Below are positions 25,543 to 36,175 of a stretch of DNA of 64,000 nt, one piece after another. The position numbers were made by a program, and so were the translations under genes. The DNA is taken from the NCBI GenBank assembly GCA_900708905.1, contig CAADRB010000035.1, positions 969,737-1,033,736 on the forward strand. Reading direction: 5' to 3'. The stretch comes from Hymenolepis diminuta. Its lineage: Eukaryota; Platyhelminthes; Cestoda; Cyclophyllidea; Hymenolepididae. The notes below the pieces were generated by a model. The model was not told the DNA's origin. It made no database searches and worked only from the letters and a program-made list of their open reading frames with translations. Positions within the stretch are counted from its first letter, which is position 1; each line of letters starts with the position of its first letter.

Positions 25543-27486
25543 ATGTCCTCGATATCTGTGCTAAACCCTAAAGCTGAATTCGCAAAAGCACAAAATGCTT
25601 TCCGAATTAACACCACAGCTGCTCGTGGATTATTTGAGGTACTCAAGACAAATTTGGGACCCAAGGGAACGTTGAAAATGTAATTTGAATATTCAACATA
25701 TATTTCTTCTAGGTTGGTGTCTGGTGCTGGTGATATTAAGATCACAAAGGATGGGAATGTTCTTCTTCACGAAATGGTACGTTGTTATGTTTCAATGTTA
25801 TGCGTTTACTTTAGCAAATACAACATCCAACTGCAAGTTTGATTGCTCGTGTGGCTACCTCCCAAGATGACATCACCGGCGATGGAACTACATCCGTTGT
25901 AGTTTTAATCGCCGAACTCCTTAAGCAAGCTGAACTTTTGATCAGTGATGGTCTCCATCCACGTCTTGTAACTGAGGGTTTCGATCTCGCTCGAGAGAAG
26001 TGTTTGGAAGTTCTGAATGAGTGTAGAATTGAAGTTACTCCTGACATGCCCGAAAGAGATATCCTTTTGGCCGTTGCTGGAACATCTCTGCGCACAAAAC
26101 TTCACCAAGACCTGGCAAATCACCTTGTTGAACCTGTCGTTGACGCAGTTCTCGCTATCAAGCAACCCGATGAAGATCTGGATCTTCACCGAATTGAGAT
26201 TATGGAAATGCAACATAAGACTGATATGGACACCACTCTTATCAAGGGTATCGTTATGGATCATGGTGGGAGACACCCAGATATGCCAAAATGCGTTTCT
26301 AACGCTTACATCTTAACCTGCAATGTATCGTTGGAATATGAGAAAACGTGAGTTCCCGTGAATTTATCTCTAATCCATTTTTTAGTGAAGTCAATTCTGG
26401 ATTCTTTTACAAGACAGCTGAAGAACGTGAAAAGTTGGTTAAGGCGGAGCGTGAATTTATCGATAAGCGTGTACAAGCTATCATTGACTTGAAGAGAAAA
26501 GTGTGTGATGAAGCTAAAACCGGAAAAGGTGATTCAAAACCAGGATTTGTCGTCGTTAATCAGAAGGGAATTGATCCAATTTCTCTGGATGCTCTTGCTC
26601 GTGAAGGCATTCTGGCTTTGCGTCGTGCCAAGCGTCGTAATATGGAACGTCTGTCATTGGCTTGTGGGGGCTATGCTCTCAATTCATTCAATGACATGGA
26701 GCGCGATTGTTTGGGATATGCTGGTCGAGTCTATGAATATGTTTTAGTAGGTTTAACTATTCCTCACTTTTAATTTATTTAATAGGGTGAAGAAAAATTC
26801 ACTTTTGTTGAGGAGTGCAAGAATCCACAATCTGTGACTCTTCTTATCAAAGGCCCAAATAAGTACACCATTACACAAATCAAGGATGCTCTTAAAGACG
26901 GTCTTCGGTCTGTTAAGAACACATTTGATGATGGTATGTCTCTTTACTACTTTGAAATTCCTTTTCCCTGCCAACTCTACTGATTGATTTTTTTGTGTTT
27001 ATGGGATGCGTTGTACCGGGGGCCGGTGCTTTTGAGATTGTCGCTCACAGAGCTCTCAAGAAATACGAGGATACAGTGAAAGGACGAGCTCGTTTGGGTG
27101 TTAGAGCATTTGCAGACGCCCTTCTCATTATTCCAAAGGTTTTGGCTACAAACTCTGGTCACGATTCTCAAGAGACTATGGTCAAGTTATTAGAGGAGGC
27201 TTCCCAGATTGAGAAACGGAATGGTACCTCCAGACAACTTGTTGGCCTCGATTTAGGTACTGGTGAAGTTATTGAACCAGTTGCAGCTGGCATTTTGGAT
27301 AACTACATTGTCAAGAAGCAGATGGTTGGCTCTGCGTAAGCGTTGCTATTTAACTTCCCCCGCTTTAAATAATCTTATTGATTCATCTAACCTGCTTTTT
27401 CCCTCGTTTTTAGTGCTGTCATTGCAAGCAATCTTCTACTTGTTGACGAAATTATGCGCGCTGGATTGAGCTCTCTCAAGGGCTAA
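25543..27486 (+). CDS. CCT6: T-complex protein 1 subunit zeta (CCT6), seven exons
   Basis: One of eight subunits of the cytosolic CCT/TRiC chaperonin that folds actin, tubulin and other proteins. Exons 25543-25679, 25713-25776, 25815-26347, 26386-26746, 26786-26933, 27005-27335, 27414-27486; 548 residues versus about 531 in human. It starts with a family-like [10 protein letters not shown] and has [11 protein letters not shown], the ATP-binding and hydrolysis motif [37 protein letters not shown] and the terminal [12 protein letters not shown]. Introns are mostly 33-78 nt. Intron 5 has a normal GT donor, but its only acceptable junction, which restores family sequence, follows GG instead of AG (see findings). 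The gene is convergent with the alpha-glucosidase, and a polyadenylation signal lies 37 bp past the stop. Confidence 0.96.
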
Positions 27487-27523
27487 TCCTTTTTAAGAGT
27501 AAAATTAAACTAATTCGCATTTC

Positions 27524-27529
27524 AATAAA
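27524..27529 (+). terminator. CCT6 polyadenylation signal
   Basis: AATAAA 37 bp after the CCT6 stop codon, the expected position for a 3' end signal. Confidence 0.7.
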
Positions 27530-27609
27530 CAGTTTGTGAACACTAAACTCGTTATCACTTTACCCTTTCTGCTGTAGGAAAAGAAGCTAAGTAGTTTGTG
27601 TCTAATTTG

Positions 27610-27615
27610 TTTATT
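27610..27615 (-). terminator. Alpha-glucosidase polyadenylation signal
   Basis: AATAAA on the minus strand, about 70 bp past the glucosidase stop. The two convergent genes share under 200 bp of intergenic DNA. Confidence 0.6.
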
Positions 27616-27683
27616 TCAATAATCAAAAGGAAAATCAATTGGTAGTTGATTGGTCAAAGAAGATGTAGGAAAAACCGGTTACT

Positions 27684-30371
27684 TTAGTTCCATGTTAGAC
27701 TCCATGAATTTTTCAGATCGATATGTTGCTCGAATTTGTCGATGGCCACTTGTTCTCTATCGTAGGTGAAGTTAGTTTCCTTGTCATTGATTTTGACGAC
27801 AGATGGTTTTCGTGCAATGCCAATAATTCGTACAAAGGCTAGTGGAACACTATTAATTGGTCCAAGTCTAACTCCTTTTTCTAAACTAGCCGTAGATGTC
27901 AATTTTTGTTTTGAAACGGAGATGTTGACTTTCAACACATCGCCGTGTTCAGTCTCCCCATCGTCCCAAATGAGGTTTCCTGAAGCTGTTCCATTAAACA
28001 AAATCGCAGTTACACCAACTCCCATTTTTCTTGCCTCATAGGTATTCATAGCTCCAGAAGGATGCATTGGTAAGATACATCCAGCCTTGTAGAACACTGG
28101 AATCTTATCCAAAGGAGCAGGAACGGGATAGAACTTTCCAGGGGACTGATATCTCTGTAGGGTCAAGAATTCTACCCACTCACCTTTCGGAAGATATAAC
28201 GGTGTGAAATCCAGTCCTTCAGCTAGTACTGGAGCGATATTCAGACAAGAACCCATCAGAAACTGTTTAGCATTGTGGTGAGTAGCTAAATCGTCAGGAT
28301 AGTCAAAAGCCAGAGCCTTGATGACCATATTTCCATGATCTTTTGCTTCATGCAAGAGGGTGTACAAATAAGGGAGGATCTGATATCTCATATCTAGTGC
28401 CTTCGCTATCGCCTTTTGTGCACTCACCGACCAAACAGCAGGATCTTGCAATCGATTTCCGATAGCGTTGTGATTCCTCGAGAAGGGATAGAAAGCCCCC
28501 AATTGGCTCCAGCGAATACAAAGTTCCTCCGTGGTGTTGTCAATAAATCCGCAAATATCTGCGCCAACAAAGGGTATTCCATACATATTGAAGTTGATAA
28601 TTTGTGGAATCGAGCTTGCCATTTCTTGCCAAGATGATATCACATCTCCAGTCCAGTGTGTGGTATACCGTCCAGAGGTTGCAAATGTTGATCTGGAAAG
28701 CAGGAAGGCCTTCTTTCCAGGAAAGACACGTTCGAGGGCATGTCTAGTAGCTTTCGCCTCAGTCAGAGCATACAAGTTATGCATATTATAGTGTGGTACA
28801 TCACCATGTAAAGCAGATGGACAGATAGTTCGAAAGTTTAATTTTCCACCAGCAATTTGTGGAGTATATGGTGGGTTGTCCAACTTGCTAAAAGGATTGC
28901 ATCCATCATTAGATCCGTCTACGAAATTGGATGGTTCATTCATGTCGATCCAGAGACCGTCGTAGTTTAACACTTTGTGATAATCTCTAGCACACTCGTA
29001 CCACCATTCTGCAGTTGCATTCTTTGAAAAGTCTGGGTAGACGGTCTCTCCAGGCCATACTCTTCCATGTAGAGGTTTCCCAGTTCTACTATCATTAACA
29101 AAAACTCCTGCAATAAGACCTTTCTGATAAGGTAGATAATCATCTCCAGCTTGTGTTGGAATTCCAACGTCGATAATAACAACTGTCTTTAAGTTGTATT
29201 TATCAGGAAGCTCTTTGTTGATAAACAGAGTGAGTTCATCATATTCAGGTGCTGTTGAAACAGTCCAATCTCTATACTTGTCCATGTAATCAATATCAAA
29301 CCATTGGACATCTTGAGGAATTCCTGCCTTGTGATTTCGTTCAACAGTTTCACGAACTTCCTCAACCCCTGTGTAGCCATATCGACAGAGTTGGAAGCCA
29401 AGAGACCAATAAGGCGGTACAGGAGGATAACCAATGAGCTGATAGTATTGAGCGATGACTTCATTGGGTGTAGGTCCAACAAAAACGAAGAAATCTAGGA
29501 TTCCACCGATAGTACGGAACGTAAGGGATGGAAAAGGTGTTATTGTAACTTCCATCGCGTTACTATTCAAGAGAAACATTCCAAAGGCTGTACCGTCTGG
29601 AGATAAGCCCATGAAGAAGTTGTGAACTCCATAGAGGTTTGTAGAAGGTCGAGGAACGTCATCCATAGCCCAGTAAGCCATTCGTTTCCAGTTATGGAGG
29701 TCCAAGGGAAAGGCTTCTTCACGTTCTCCTAGACCATAACCATGAACAGCATGAATTTTGAATGACATTTGAAGATACTGATCGGCGTAAACAAATGAGC
29801 TTGCCATTATCCCGGTAGAATCAATGAGCATCACATCTTTATTGCTGCTATTCACCCGAGAAACCGAGAAACCTAGACGGTTAATATCCAATCCAACACT
29901 GTATTTCATGTTATTGGGGCACATTGAATCGGGTGGGCCAAGTTCCAAATTAGGCTCCCAGCGTTGACTTTTGACATCGGTTATTCGAACTCGTACGCGA
30001 GTATCTGTTTCAAAGGAAATTGCAATTTGTACCTCTTCTGCAGGATCTGGCATGACGGAATACGCTCCAGGAGCTCGTTTAGCCTTCATTGATAGCCCAC
30101 AAGGTGATCTGATCAGGTTGCTAGTAGGAGTATAAGTTGGATAATCGGCAGGAAAGTAGCAAGCTGCCGTTCGATCCTTATCAACCAAACTCCAACAGCA
30201 GTTTCTACGAAGACATTCGGCTTCAGAAGCAAAAGGCTCCGGATGGCAATCTAAACGAGCTGGGTTAGGTATAACATCGCAAGCTGGGTTGTAAACCGCG
30301 ATGGAGTAGCACTGAATAGCAAGAGAGAAAAATAGAAGGCTTCTAAACAGGTGTATCGTGTAAACAGCCAT
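27684..30371 (-). CDS. GAA: Lysosomal-type acid alpha-glucosidase (GH31), intronless
   Basis: Single open frame of 895 residues (human GAA 952). It hydrolyses alpha-1,4 (and 1,6) glucosidic bonds of glycogen or maltooligosaccharides. Residues 1-24 are a hydrophobic signal peptide. A P-type trefoil domain follows (about 30-72) with the typical Cys spacing and NCCW. Then come the beta-sandwich and the GH31 barrel, with nucleophile Asp476 in WIDMNEPSNF and acid/base Asp576 in HWTGDV. The C-terminal beta domains complete the usual architecture. Family members include secreted and brush-border forms (maltase/sucrase), so lysosomal versus tegumental or secreted location is not settled. The absence of introns in 2.7 kb is unusual here, since its neighbours are split. 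Confidence 0.95.
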   Translation of the reverse strand: MAVYTIHLFRSLLFFSLAIQCYSIAVYNPACDVIPNPARLDCHPEPFASEAECLRRNCCWSLVDKDRTAACYFPADYPTYTPTSNLIRSPCGLSMKAKRAPGAYSVMPDPAEEVQIAISFETDTRVRVRITDVKSQRWEPNLELGPPDSMCPNNMKYSVGLDINRLGFSVSRVNSSNKDVMLIDSTGIMASSFVYADQYLQMSFKIHAVHGYGLGEREEAFPLDLHNWKRMAYWAMDDVPRPSTNLYGVHNFFMGLSPDGTAFGMFLLNSNAMEVTITPFPSLTFRTIGGILDFFVFVGPTPNEVIAQYYQLIGYPPVPPYWSLGFQLCRYGYTGVEEVRETVERNHKAGIPQDVQWFDIDYMDKYRDWTVSTAPEYDELTLFINKELPDKYNLKTVVIIDVGIPTQAGDDYLPYQKGLIAGVFVNDSRTGKPLHGRVWPGETVYPDFSKNATAEWWYECARDYHKVLNYDGLWIDMNEPSNFVDGSNDGCNPFSKLDNPPYTPQIAGGKLNFRTICPSALHGDVPHYNMHNLYALTEAKATRHALERVFPGKKAFLLSRSTFATSGRYTTHWTGDVISSWQEMASSIPQIINFNMYGIPFVGADICGFIDNTTEELCIRWSQLGAFYPFSRNHNAIGNRLQDPAVWSVSAQKAIAKALDMRYQILPYLYTLLHEAKDHGNMVIKALAFDYPDDLATHHNAKQFLMGSCLNIAPVLAEGLDFTPLYLPKGEWVEFLTLQRYQSPGKFYPVPAPLDKIPVFYKAGCILPMHPSGAMNTYEARKMGVGVTAILFNGTASGNLIWDDGETEHGDVLKVNISVSKQKLTSTASLEKGVRLGPINSVPLAFVRIIGIARKPSVVKINDKETNFTYDREQVAIDKFEQHIDLKNSWSLTWN

Positions 30372-31024
30372 GACTAGACCCTAATCTCTTGTTTATACGG
30401 CTTTTATATGTAAGAGATCAATGTGTTTATCTGATCCTAATGGCCAGTGCATGTGTGTGATGGAGGTAAGGCGTGACTTAGAACGATCGATCACATGCAG
30501 ATATGGAAGAAATATGGGCTTTCGCCAAGAAAATTAACATCCATGATCACTCATTATCTACTAATATTAAGTAAAATTGTTCAAAATACTCATCAGTTAT
30601 TGTCTACATTGAATTATGATTTGGACTGACACAGGTGGACCATCTTGTTTTAGCAGTTAAAGTTATCACGCTTTTCAGTTTCCGCTATCGTACGTTTCTC
30701 AAAGAAGAAGGAAGCGTATATCTCAGACTGTGCAAGTTCAAAATAACTCGTAGTGTCACTCGTATGAGCATAATTGCAGAATTTAAAGTAAGATTTGCAG
30801 TTTGCACGAATCAGGTGAACTAAGCCCTACTCAGAGAAATGGGATCAGACTGAATAAGTTTGACTCCTTTCTATTATCAGAAAAGTGATTCTTCACTTTT
30901 GATAGTTTCTATGGTATCCAGGGCCCTTGTGTCTAGTCACATGACAAGTTTGTAGCGGATGCTACACCACTAAGTCTTTTGCCACACCTAATTAATCCTC
31001 CTAGCAGTCCAAATAGCCTCTGGT

Positions 31025-31235
31025 AGAGTCCTCTATTATCAATTCACTCCCAAATTAGTTAAGCTATGCCCAGAATGGTAAGAACCGGTAAGATGCTGAG
31101 TGGAGAGGATTTCTTGACCACTTAGTTGCTTTTTTATGAAAGCTTAGTCATTAAATACAAAACCATACTGGGCTGCAGGGATCTTGATTGCTGATTGGTT
31201 GAGGAGGTCTCTGCACACACGCCGCGCTTGATCTC
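31025..31235 (+). repeat. Dispersed repeat, related to 4810-5000
   Basis: Matches the first copy in AGTCCTCTATTAT, an ATTAGTTAAGCTATG block and GCTGATTGGTTGAGGAGGTC with TCTGCACACACG. The 3' part is CpG-rich. Confidence 0.45.
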
Positions 31236-33120
31236 AACGCGACCGGTTACATGTTCGCACTTCCCGTGGTGAGCTCTAGCGCACATGATTCAATCAGCCT
31301 TGTTAACGTTGTGAACCCCACAAGTTTCCTTTGATTAACACTTCCCTTTCGTTAAAATTATCTAGTTTATCTATCCAGATGGTTATGACTGATATACTAT
31401 AAACGTGACTTGATCTGGATGAGACGTACACACTCGGAGGCCTTCTAGGAATTCACCAAGACATTACAGGGTCCATTATTAAAATAGAGGAAATGGACTG
31501 ATGCTCATAAATGTCTCTTATGATCGTGTTATCATCGATTTAGTAATTTCAAAACCCACAACCTATTATGAAGAAAGAAATGATACTAAATGCTCCGATT
31601 TCTGGACGATTCGTAGCATCTTTCTTTTAAGAAAGTTTACGTCTACATTTGAATGTTTCACTCCCACCTCTCATTCATTTCAGTTAGAAGCTCTTTTATC
31701 ACTAGCATTTTTCCACTTTATCCAACATTGAGTTATTAAATAATTCTCATATTATTTCAAATATATATATATATATAGGTGAGACAATCACTTGCATATA
31801 TCATTAAAAAGTAAGCAGAATTACAGCTTCAATGAAAAATTATCAAGAGATACTGTGAAGTATACTTGAAGAGTTAGCCGTTATATTTGCGTCAGTCTCT
31901 CTAATATATACGGTTTTTACTCCCTCTAAAATTTTGCACACCGGGTATGTCCTAAAAAATCCCTTTTTGTGTATTAGCTGGGTACTTCCATTTTAAAAGG
32001 ATCCCTAAGATAAAACTCCCATTTTTATCTGCTAAGCAGACCGATTTCAACTTCTCTTCTGACTTTTAACAGTAGGTGCAGTGGGGAGATTTTTTTGGAA
32101 AAGGGAGGGGGAGTATTAAACAATTACAATAATTACGGTAAGTAGCATAATATTTTTAATATCCAAGCTCACTATTTGTACTTAACGTGAGTAGCATGTC
32201 TCCTGTCTCCTAACTTTGGGTTCACGGTGAATGGTAATTTAACGGACTGTGGTGTGGGTTTTGGCCATCCCAAACTTCGTGCTTAGCAGCTTGATACTGT
32301 TGACACTTTATTTAACAGCAGGAGATGCTAATATTGTGTCGCGACAACAGTGATATCTTCTACAATGTACGATCATTATTTTCTTTGCTGTAAACGATTG
32401 CACACAACTAACAGCATTGCTTTCACTGTTCCAGCACAATTTCTTCCAAGACTGGCTTCCATAACTTTATATTGATGTTATTTTGGCCATAATAGATGAG
32501 CCTTCGCAAAAAATTCCTCGGAACTTCACTTAAATTGCGTTTTCGTAATGATATAAAGTGACGGATCTAGAAGCATCTAGAACTAGCTAAAAATCCTTCA
32601 TTTGCTTCTAGTGCTATTGCCTTTGTCATTACAAATAAAGTCAACATTGAAATTGTGTAAAGTTTACTGTGGCATTGTACTCAATGCACATACTGACTCT
32701 TGCTTCTGTGAAAGTGACCTGAGTAGAATAAAGGTTTAGTTGATAAAAGGGATACAAGTGTGGAAACGTAAGTAGCTGGGGAAAGAATGGAGCTCGAACA
32801 GAGCAGAAGTTCCACGCAGTTCGTGCGTCGTTGGGCACTTATTTGGGCTTCTCAATAGCACCTCTAGATCCTCGAAGGCTGGTTGGCTCTTCTTTCGTGC
32901 GAGGAGGAGGTACTCATAAAAATAGTATAATATGATTGGGTTTTTAAATACTACAATCATTCTGATTGACTGGCAAAATCATAAGCATAAACCATTCGGG
33001 TTTATCATAGCAGCCTCCATACATGCCAGTTATTCAACCCTCTCTCTCTTTTGACATACCTTATGTCGTCCTGTTTATTACAACCCTACTTTCATTGACG
33101 ACAGAACGATGCTTATTTCT

Positions 33121-33131
33121 CCCCCCCCCCC
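33121..33131. repeat. Poly-C run
   Basis: Eleven C in a row inside a CT-rich segment; a common site of sequencing length error. Confidence 0.9.
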
Positions 33132-34025
33132 TTTACTTCATAATTTCTTTCCCTATTCCTTTCTCTCCTCCTCTCACATTCATTTTCGGTTATCCAATAC
33201 ATATGTGATTCAATTCAATTCTTGACTATCTAATTTGAGGATGGCTGTTGTATCCTGTTAGGCTTTAGAAAGGTTATTATTTATGTGAGAGGATAACCCA
33301 GATTCAGATTCAGAATCAGATTCTAAAAATAGCTTAACTGGTATACTTTCATGTTTTTGGTTGTATAAATGTCTAAACCATTCCTCAAATGGAATATCTT
33401 CTCATTTATTACTAATAAAATCCTCAGTATTATCTGTGTCACAAGACAATATAAGAACTATGAGTAAGATCAGATACTTTTATCAGATACTATGAGTATG
33501 TTCGACGTATCATATTTGTGGAAAATATGATTTCCTAAGGACGGTTGTCATAGCCTCTTGAAGTTCAGTTTTGTCTAATAACTTCAGAATGTGGATGAGG
33601 CGGTCAGGAGTTGCTTTCGGTCCGGAAATCTTGGTATTTATGTGCAGTGAGAAAGGAAGATGTACTGAATGGTCCAACTTTATATCTTCTATTGAGTTCC
33701 TTTGCGCGGAAATCAGTTTATCTGATTGTTTTCCATCTACCCCTTCCTGAAGACAGATTAAATATGTTTGATAATTAAAAGTTTGCAGTGGTACTCAAAT
33801 ATCAGTCAAGGCGTACGTTTTCCTAATAGTGATCGGGATATATGATAAGATGCCACCATAAATTTCTGCAATGAAATCGTCATTTCGATACTTAAAAATG
33901 ATAGTCATAATTATTTTCTCCCCGTGAAAGTACTCTCTCGTTATATTTTTTATTTATATTTAATAAAATTAACTGAAGCAACTGCTTGGAATGATTGTAA
34001 AATATTAATTTGTCCTACTAATTGT

Positions 34026-34100
34026 GCTGATGACGCAGCGATTGACGTGCCCGTCTGGAAAGTGGCAAGTCATGGTTTAAAATGATCGACCCGAGGTAAT
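34026..34100 (+). repeat. tRNA-derived SINE-like repeat, copy 4
   Basis: 5' part only: TGATGACGCAGCGATTGACG (box A-like), CGTGCCCGTCTGGAAAGTGG, then a degenerate box B. It is nearly collinear with the 5' part of copy 2. Confidence 0.55.
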
Positions 34101-34194
34101 TGCTAATAAACGAGAACCTTCAATGGCCATAAAGCACCACCAAGTAAACAGTGAATGGAAACTTTATCTTATCTGGTGCTAATTACTTATATTA

Positions 34195-34352
34195 CTAGTG
34201 CGCGCTGGTAGAGCAGTCCACACTTGCACAATTAGAGACGTGGGTTCGTTCAATGAATGCAGTGGCCAGCCACACTAGTTACGTATGGCAAATAAGTAGG
34301 CTGGCAGAATTCGAGTTTAGCACCACGGAGGCTCAATGATGCAACCTTCAAA
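34195..34352 (+). repeat. tRNA-derived SINE-like repeat, copy 5
   Basis: Contains GCTGGTAGAGCAGTCCAC (box A-like), GTGGGTTCGTTCAATG (box B-like), GCAGTGGCCAGCCACACTAG and the 3' block GGCTGGCAGAATTCGAGTTT. All are in the same order as in other copies. Confidence 0.6.
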
Positions 34353-34958
34353 AGATAGATAATCGTTGAAAAAAATGCTTTAATAGACAGGCTTGAGAAT
34401 TGTTTCCGCTTAATAAATGTTAAGATAAACTTCATTTAGACAGCCTGTTTATCATTTCCGTTTGTTAATGTTTACTACCTTCAAACAGACAACTGAATTA
34501 ATTCGAATAAAAGATTCAAACCACAATTCCATCAGCTGATTGCAGTGTCGGAGTTAAGGAAGCTTATATTTTCAGAAAGGCAATTAAAATTTATTTTCTA
34601 GTTAAACGTTCATGATTTGGATGTGAGCTACTGCCCTGATACTGCTATCAGTCGACAGTGTTGAAACGACGATGTGATCAAAGCCTTTATCCTCAATATG
34701 CCTGTCAAACCCCTTGAGAGAATCAAATCTTTGTCAAATCACAACCCTCTCCTTTTCATGACTTCTCAGTCATCCCACATCTAGACTTCCACTGTGTATT
34801 TAAACTATTTCAATTTTATTTACTCACCTAAAACCTTACTACAGGTTCTTATTTCCAACCTCACAGCTACCCAACTATTATCACAAGCTTCTACCAGAAA
34901 ACTCCTCCAGTCAACTCCTATTTGTGACTTTCACCATTCAACTGCATTTCCGATTATC

Positions 34959-35389
34959 TCAGTTTCTTCCACTACCGCCTCTTAGTAAAGCGCTATTCTC
35001 AGCGAATTTTTTACATTTCATTCTACATCTAAATTCTGCTACGAATGGTGACTCTCTAGTCTTAGCCCGCTACAATATTATTTATTCTCCTTTAGAATTC
35101 AATTTACCTTATTCAAATCTTCCGTTGTAGAAGGTCCAGTTTTATGGATTGTTAAATTCATTTTTGATACTGGGAATGCTTGGACTGGAATTTTTCCTTT
35201 CAAAGAATTTTGAGAGAATGTAAATCCACTCCAGTACTCAAGTGCCCTGGAAACTCGATGACGGAAATTTTTATCACCTGGCATTTCCTTCTCAATTAGT
35301 AACAGGGCATCTTTTTGAAGACCCAAGCGTTGGGCTATCAGGGTCCAGTCGTCTGGGTTGATGATGTCGACCAAACGTTCACACATTTG
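34959..35389 (-). CDS. Death-domain-like C-terminal exons, probably of the LRR gene
   Basis: Two exons, 35389-35108 and 35069-34959, joined by a 38-nt intron with GT-AG ends; together 130 codons ending in TGA. The first exon reads QMCERLVDIINPDDWTLIAQ and continues with RLGL, EYW and related spacing, resembling a death domain (six-helix adaptor domain of the DD superfamily). The second exon is basic and Ser-rich with no recognised motif. Vertebrate LRRD1 combines leucine-rich repeats with a death domain, and this exon lies just downstream of the LRR exon on the same strand, so they probably form one gene. However, the LRR exon ends in phase 1 and this exon starts in phase 0. I could not find the linking exon, so the join is unproven. 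Confidence 0.6.
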
Positions 35390-36175
35390 CTGTAGAATAA
35401 AATCTTAGAAAAGGAAAAAATGAGTCCGGCTAGAAAGTTTAATTTTTGCATATATCAGAAAAGTATTAAGTCAGAAATGTGGAACTAACTTCAGTCATGA
35501 GTACGCTTTATGCTAATTGGACTCAAGGTGCATAATACAGCCCTCTTAACGCATAAATTCATGATCAATTCTTAGGCCGAATGAGCAGATTCTATTAATT
35601 TTTATGGAAATTTAAACTTTAGGAAATTCCTAGGAAGAACCAATTTGGTCCACATGCAGTTTTGATCGATTTATTAGCACAAACCAATCTTATGAAATCG
35701 GAAATACTGAAGTGTATCCGTATGTAATTTGATAATTGAACAGCACCGAATAAATTTAATATAGCATTGCTACCCTTAGTTATCTAACCGGCTAAATACG
35801 CGCAGTTGATAACACTTTTTTCATTAAGATCAGATTGTACTTTACGTATTCAACTTATTCTGACTTCAACATTCCACTAGTTGACTACGACGATGTTGAA
35901 ACCTTAATATCATGGAAAATCTCACTTAATTGTGCACCACTTCGTTAAAATAATATAGTTAATTTCGCACTCTAAAATAGAAAAATTTCTGGAAACCCTC
36001 CAATAGCAACCTGCATTACTTAAATATTGCATATTAAATGTAGTTATTCAAAAGGGGAATGTAAGTTTACCTTTAATTCAATGCTTTCATTGGTGTAGAA
36101 GGAAATATATTATTAGAATACTAATAATGACAATATAATAAATGTCAAAATATTTCAAAGGCCATGAATACTTAC

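Larger units (their letters stand above)
30372..34958. other. Gene-poor region between the alpha-glucosidase and LRR genes
   Basis: About 4.6 kb without a supportable gene. It contains the dispersed repeat at 31025-31235, an (AT)n tract at about 31760-31778, a poly-C run at 33121-33131, a GATTCA-type short tandem at 33297-33325, and two SINE-like copies near 34.0-34.35 kb. On the minus strand around 32740-32920 an open stretch of about 55 codons looks mildly coding (LLARKKSQPAFEDLEV) but has no partner exons I could find. Confidence 0.5.

Noticed and set aside
34025..34110. CTGATGA followed by a GC-rich stem-like sequence, suggesting a hammerhead ribozyme as in schistosome SINEs
   Set aside because: The required GAAA and the paired stems with a cleavage-site UH are not present; the sequence is instead the tRNA-like head of a SINE-like copy.
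36062..36110. 13-nt mini-exon between the LRR exon and the death-domain exon
   Set aside because: It carries AG before and GT after, but in the phase left by the LRR exon it reads into TAA.
36087..36175. Read-through of the LRR frame into a hydrophobic tail (possible tail anchor)
   Set aside because: It follows a strong GTAAGT donor and looks like AT-rich intron; kept only as a remote alternative.
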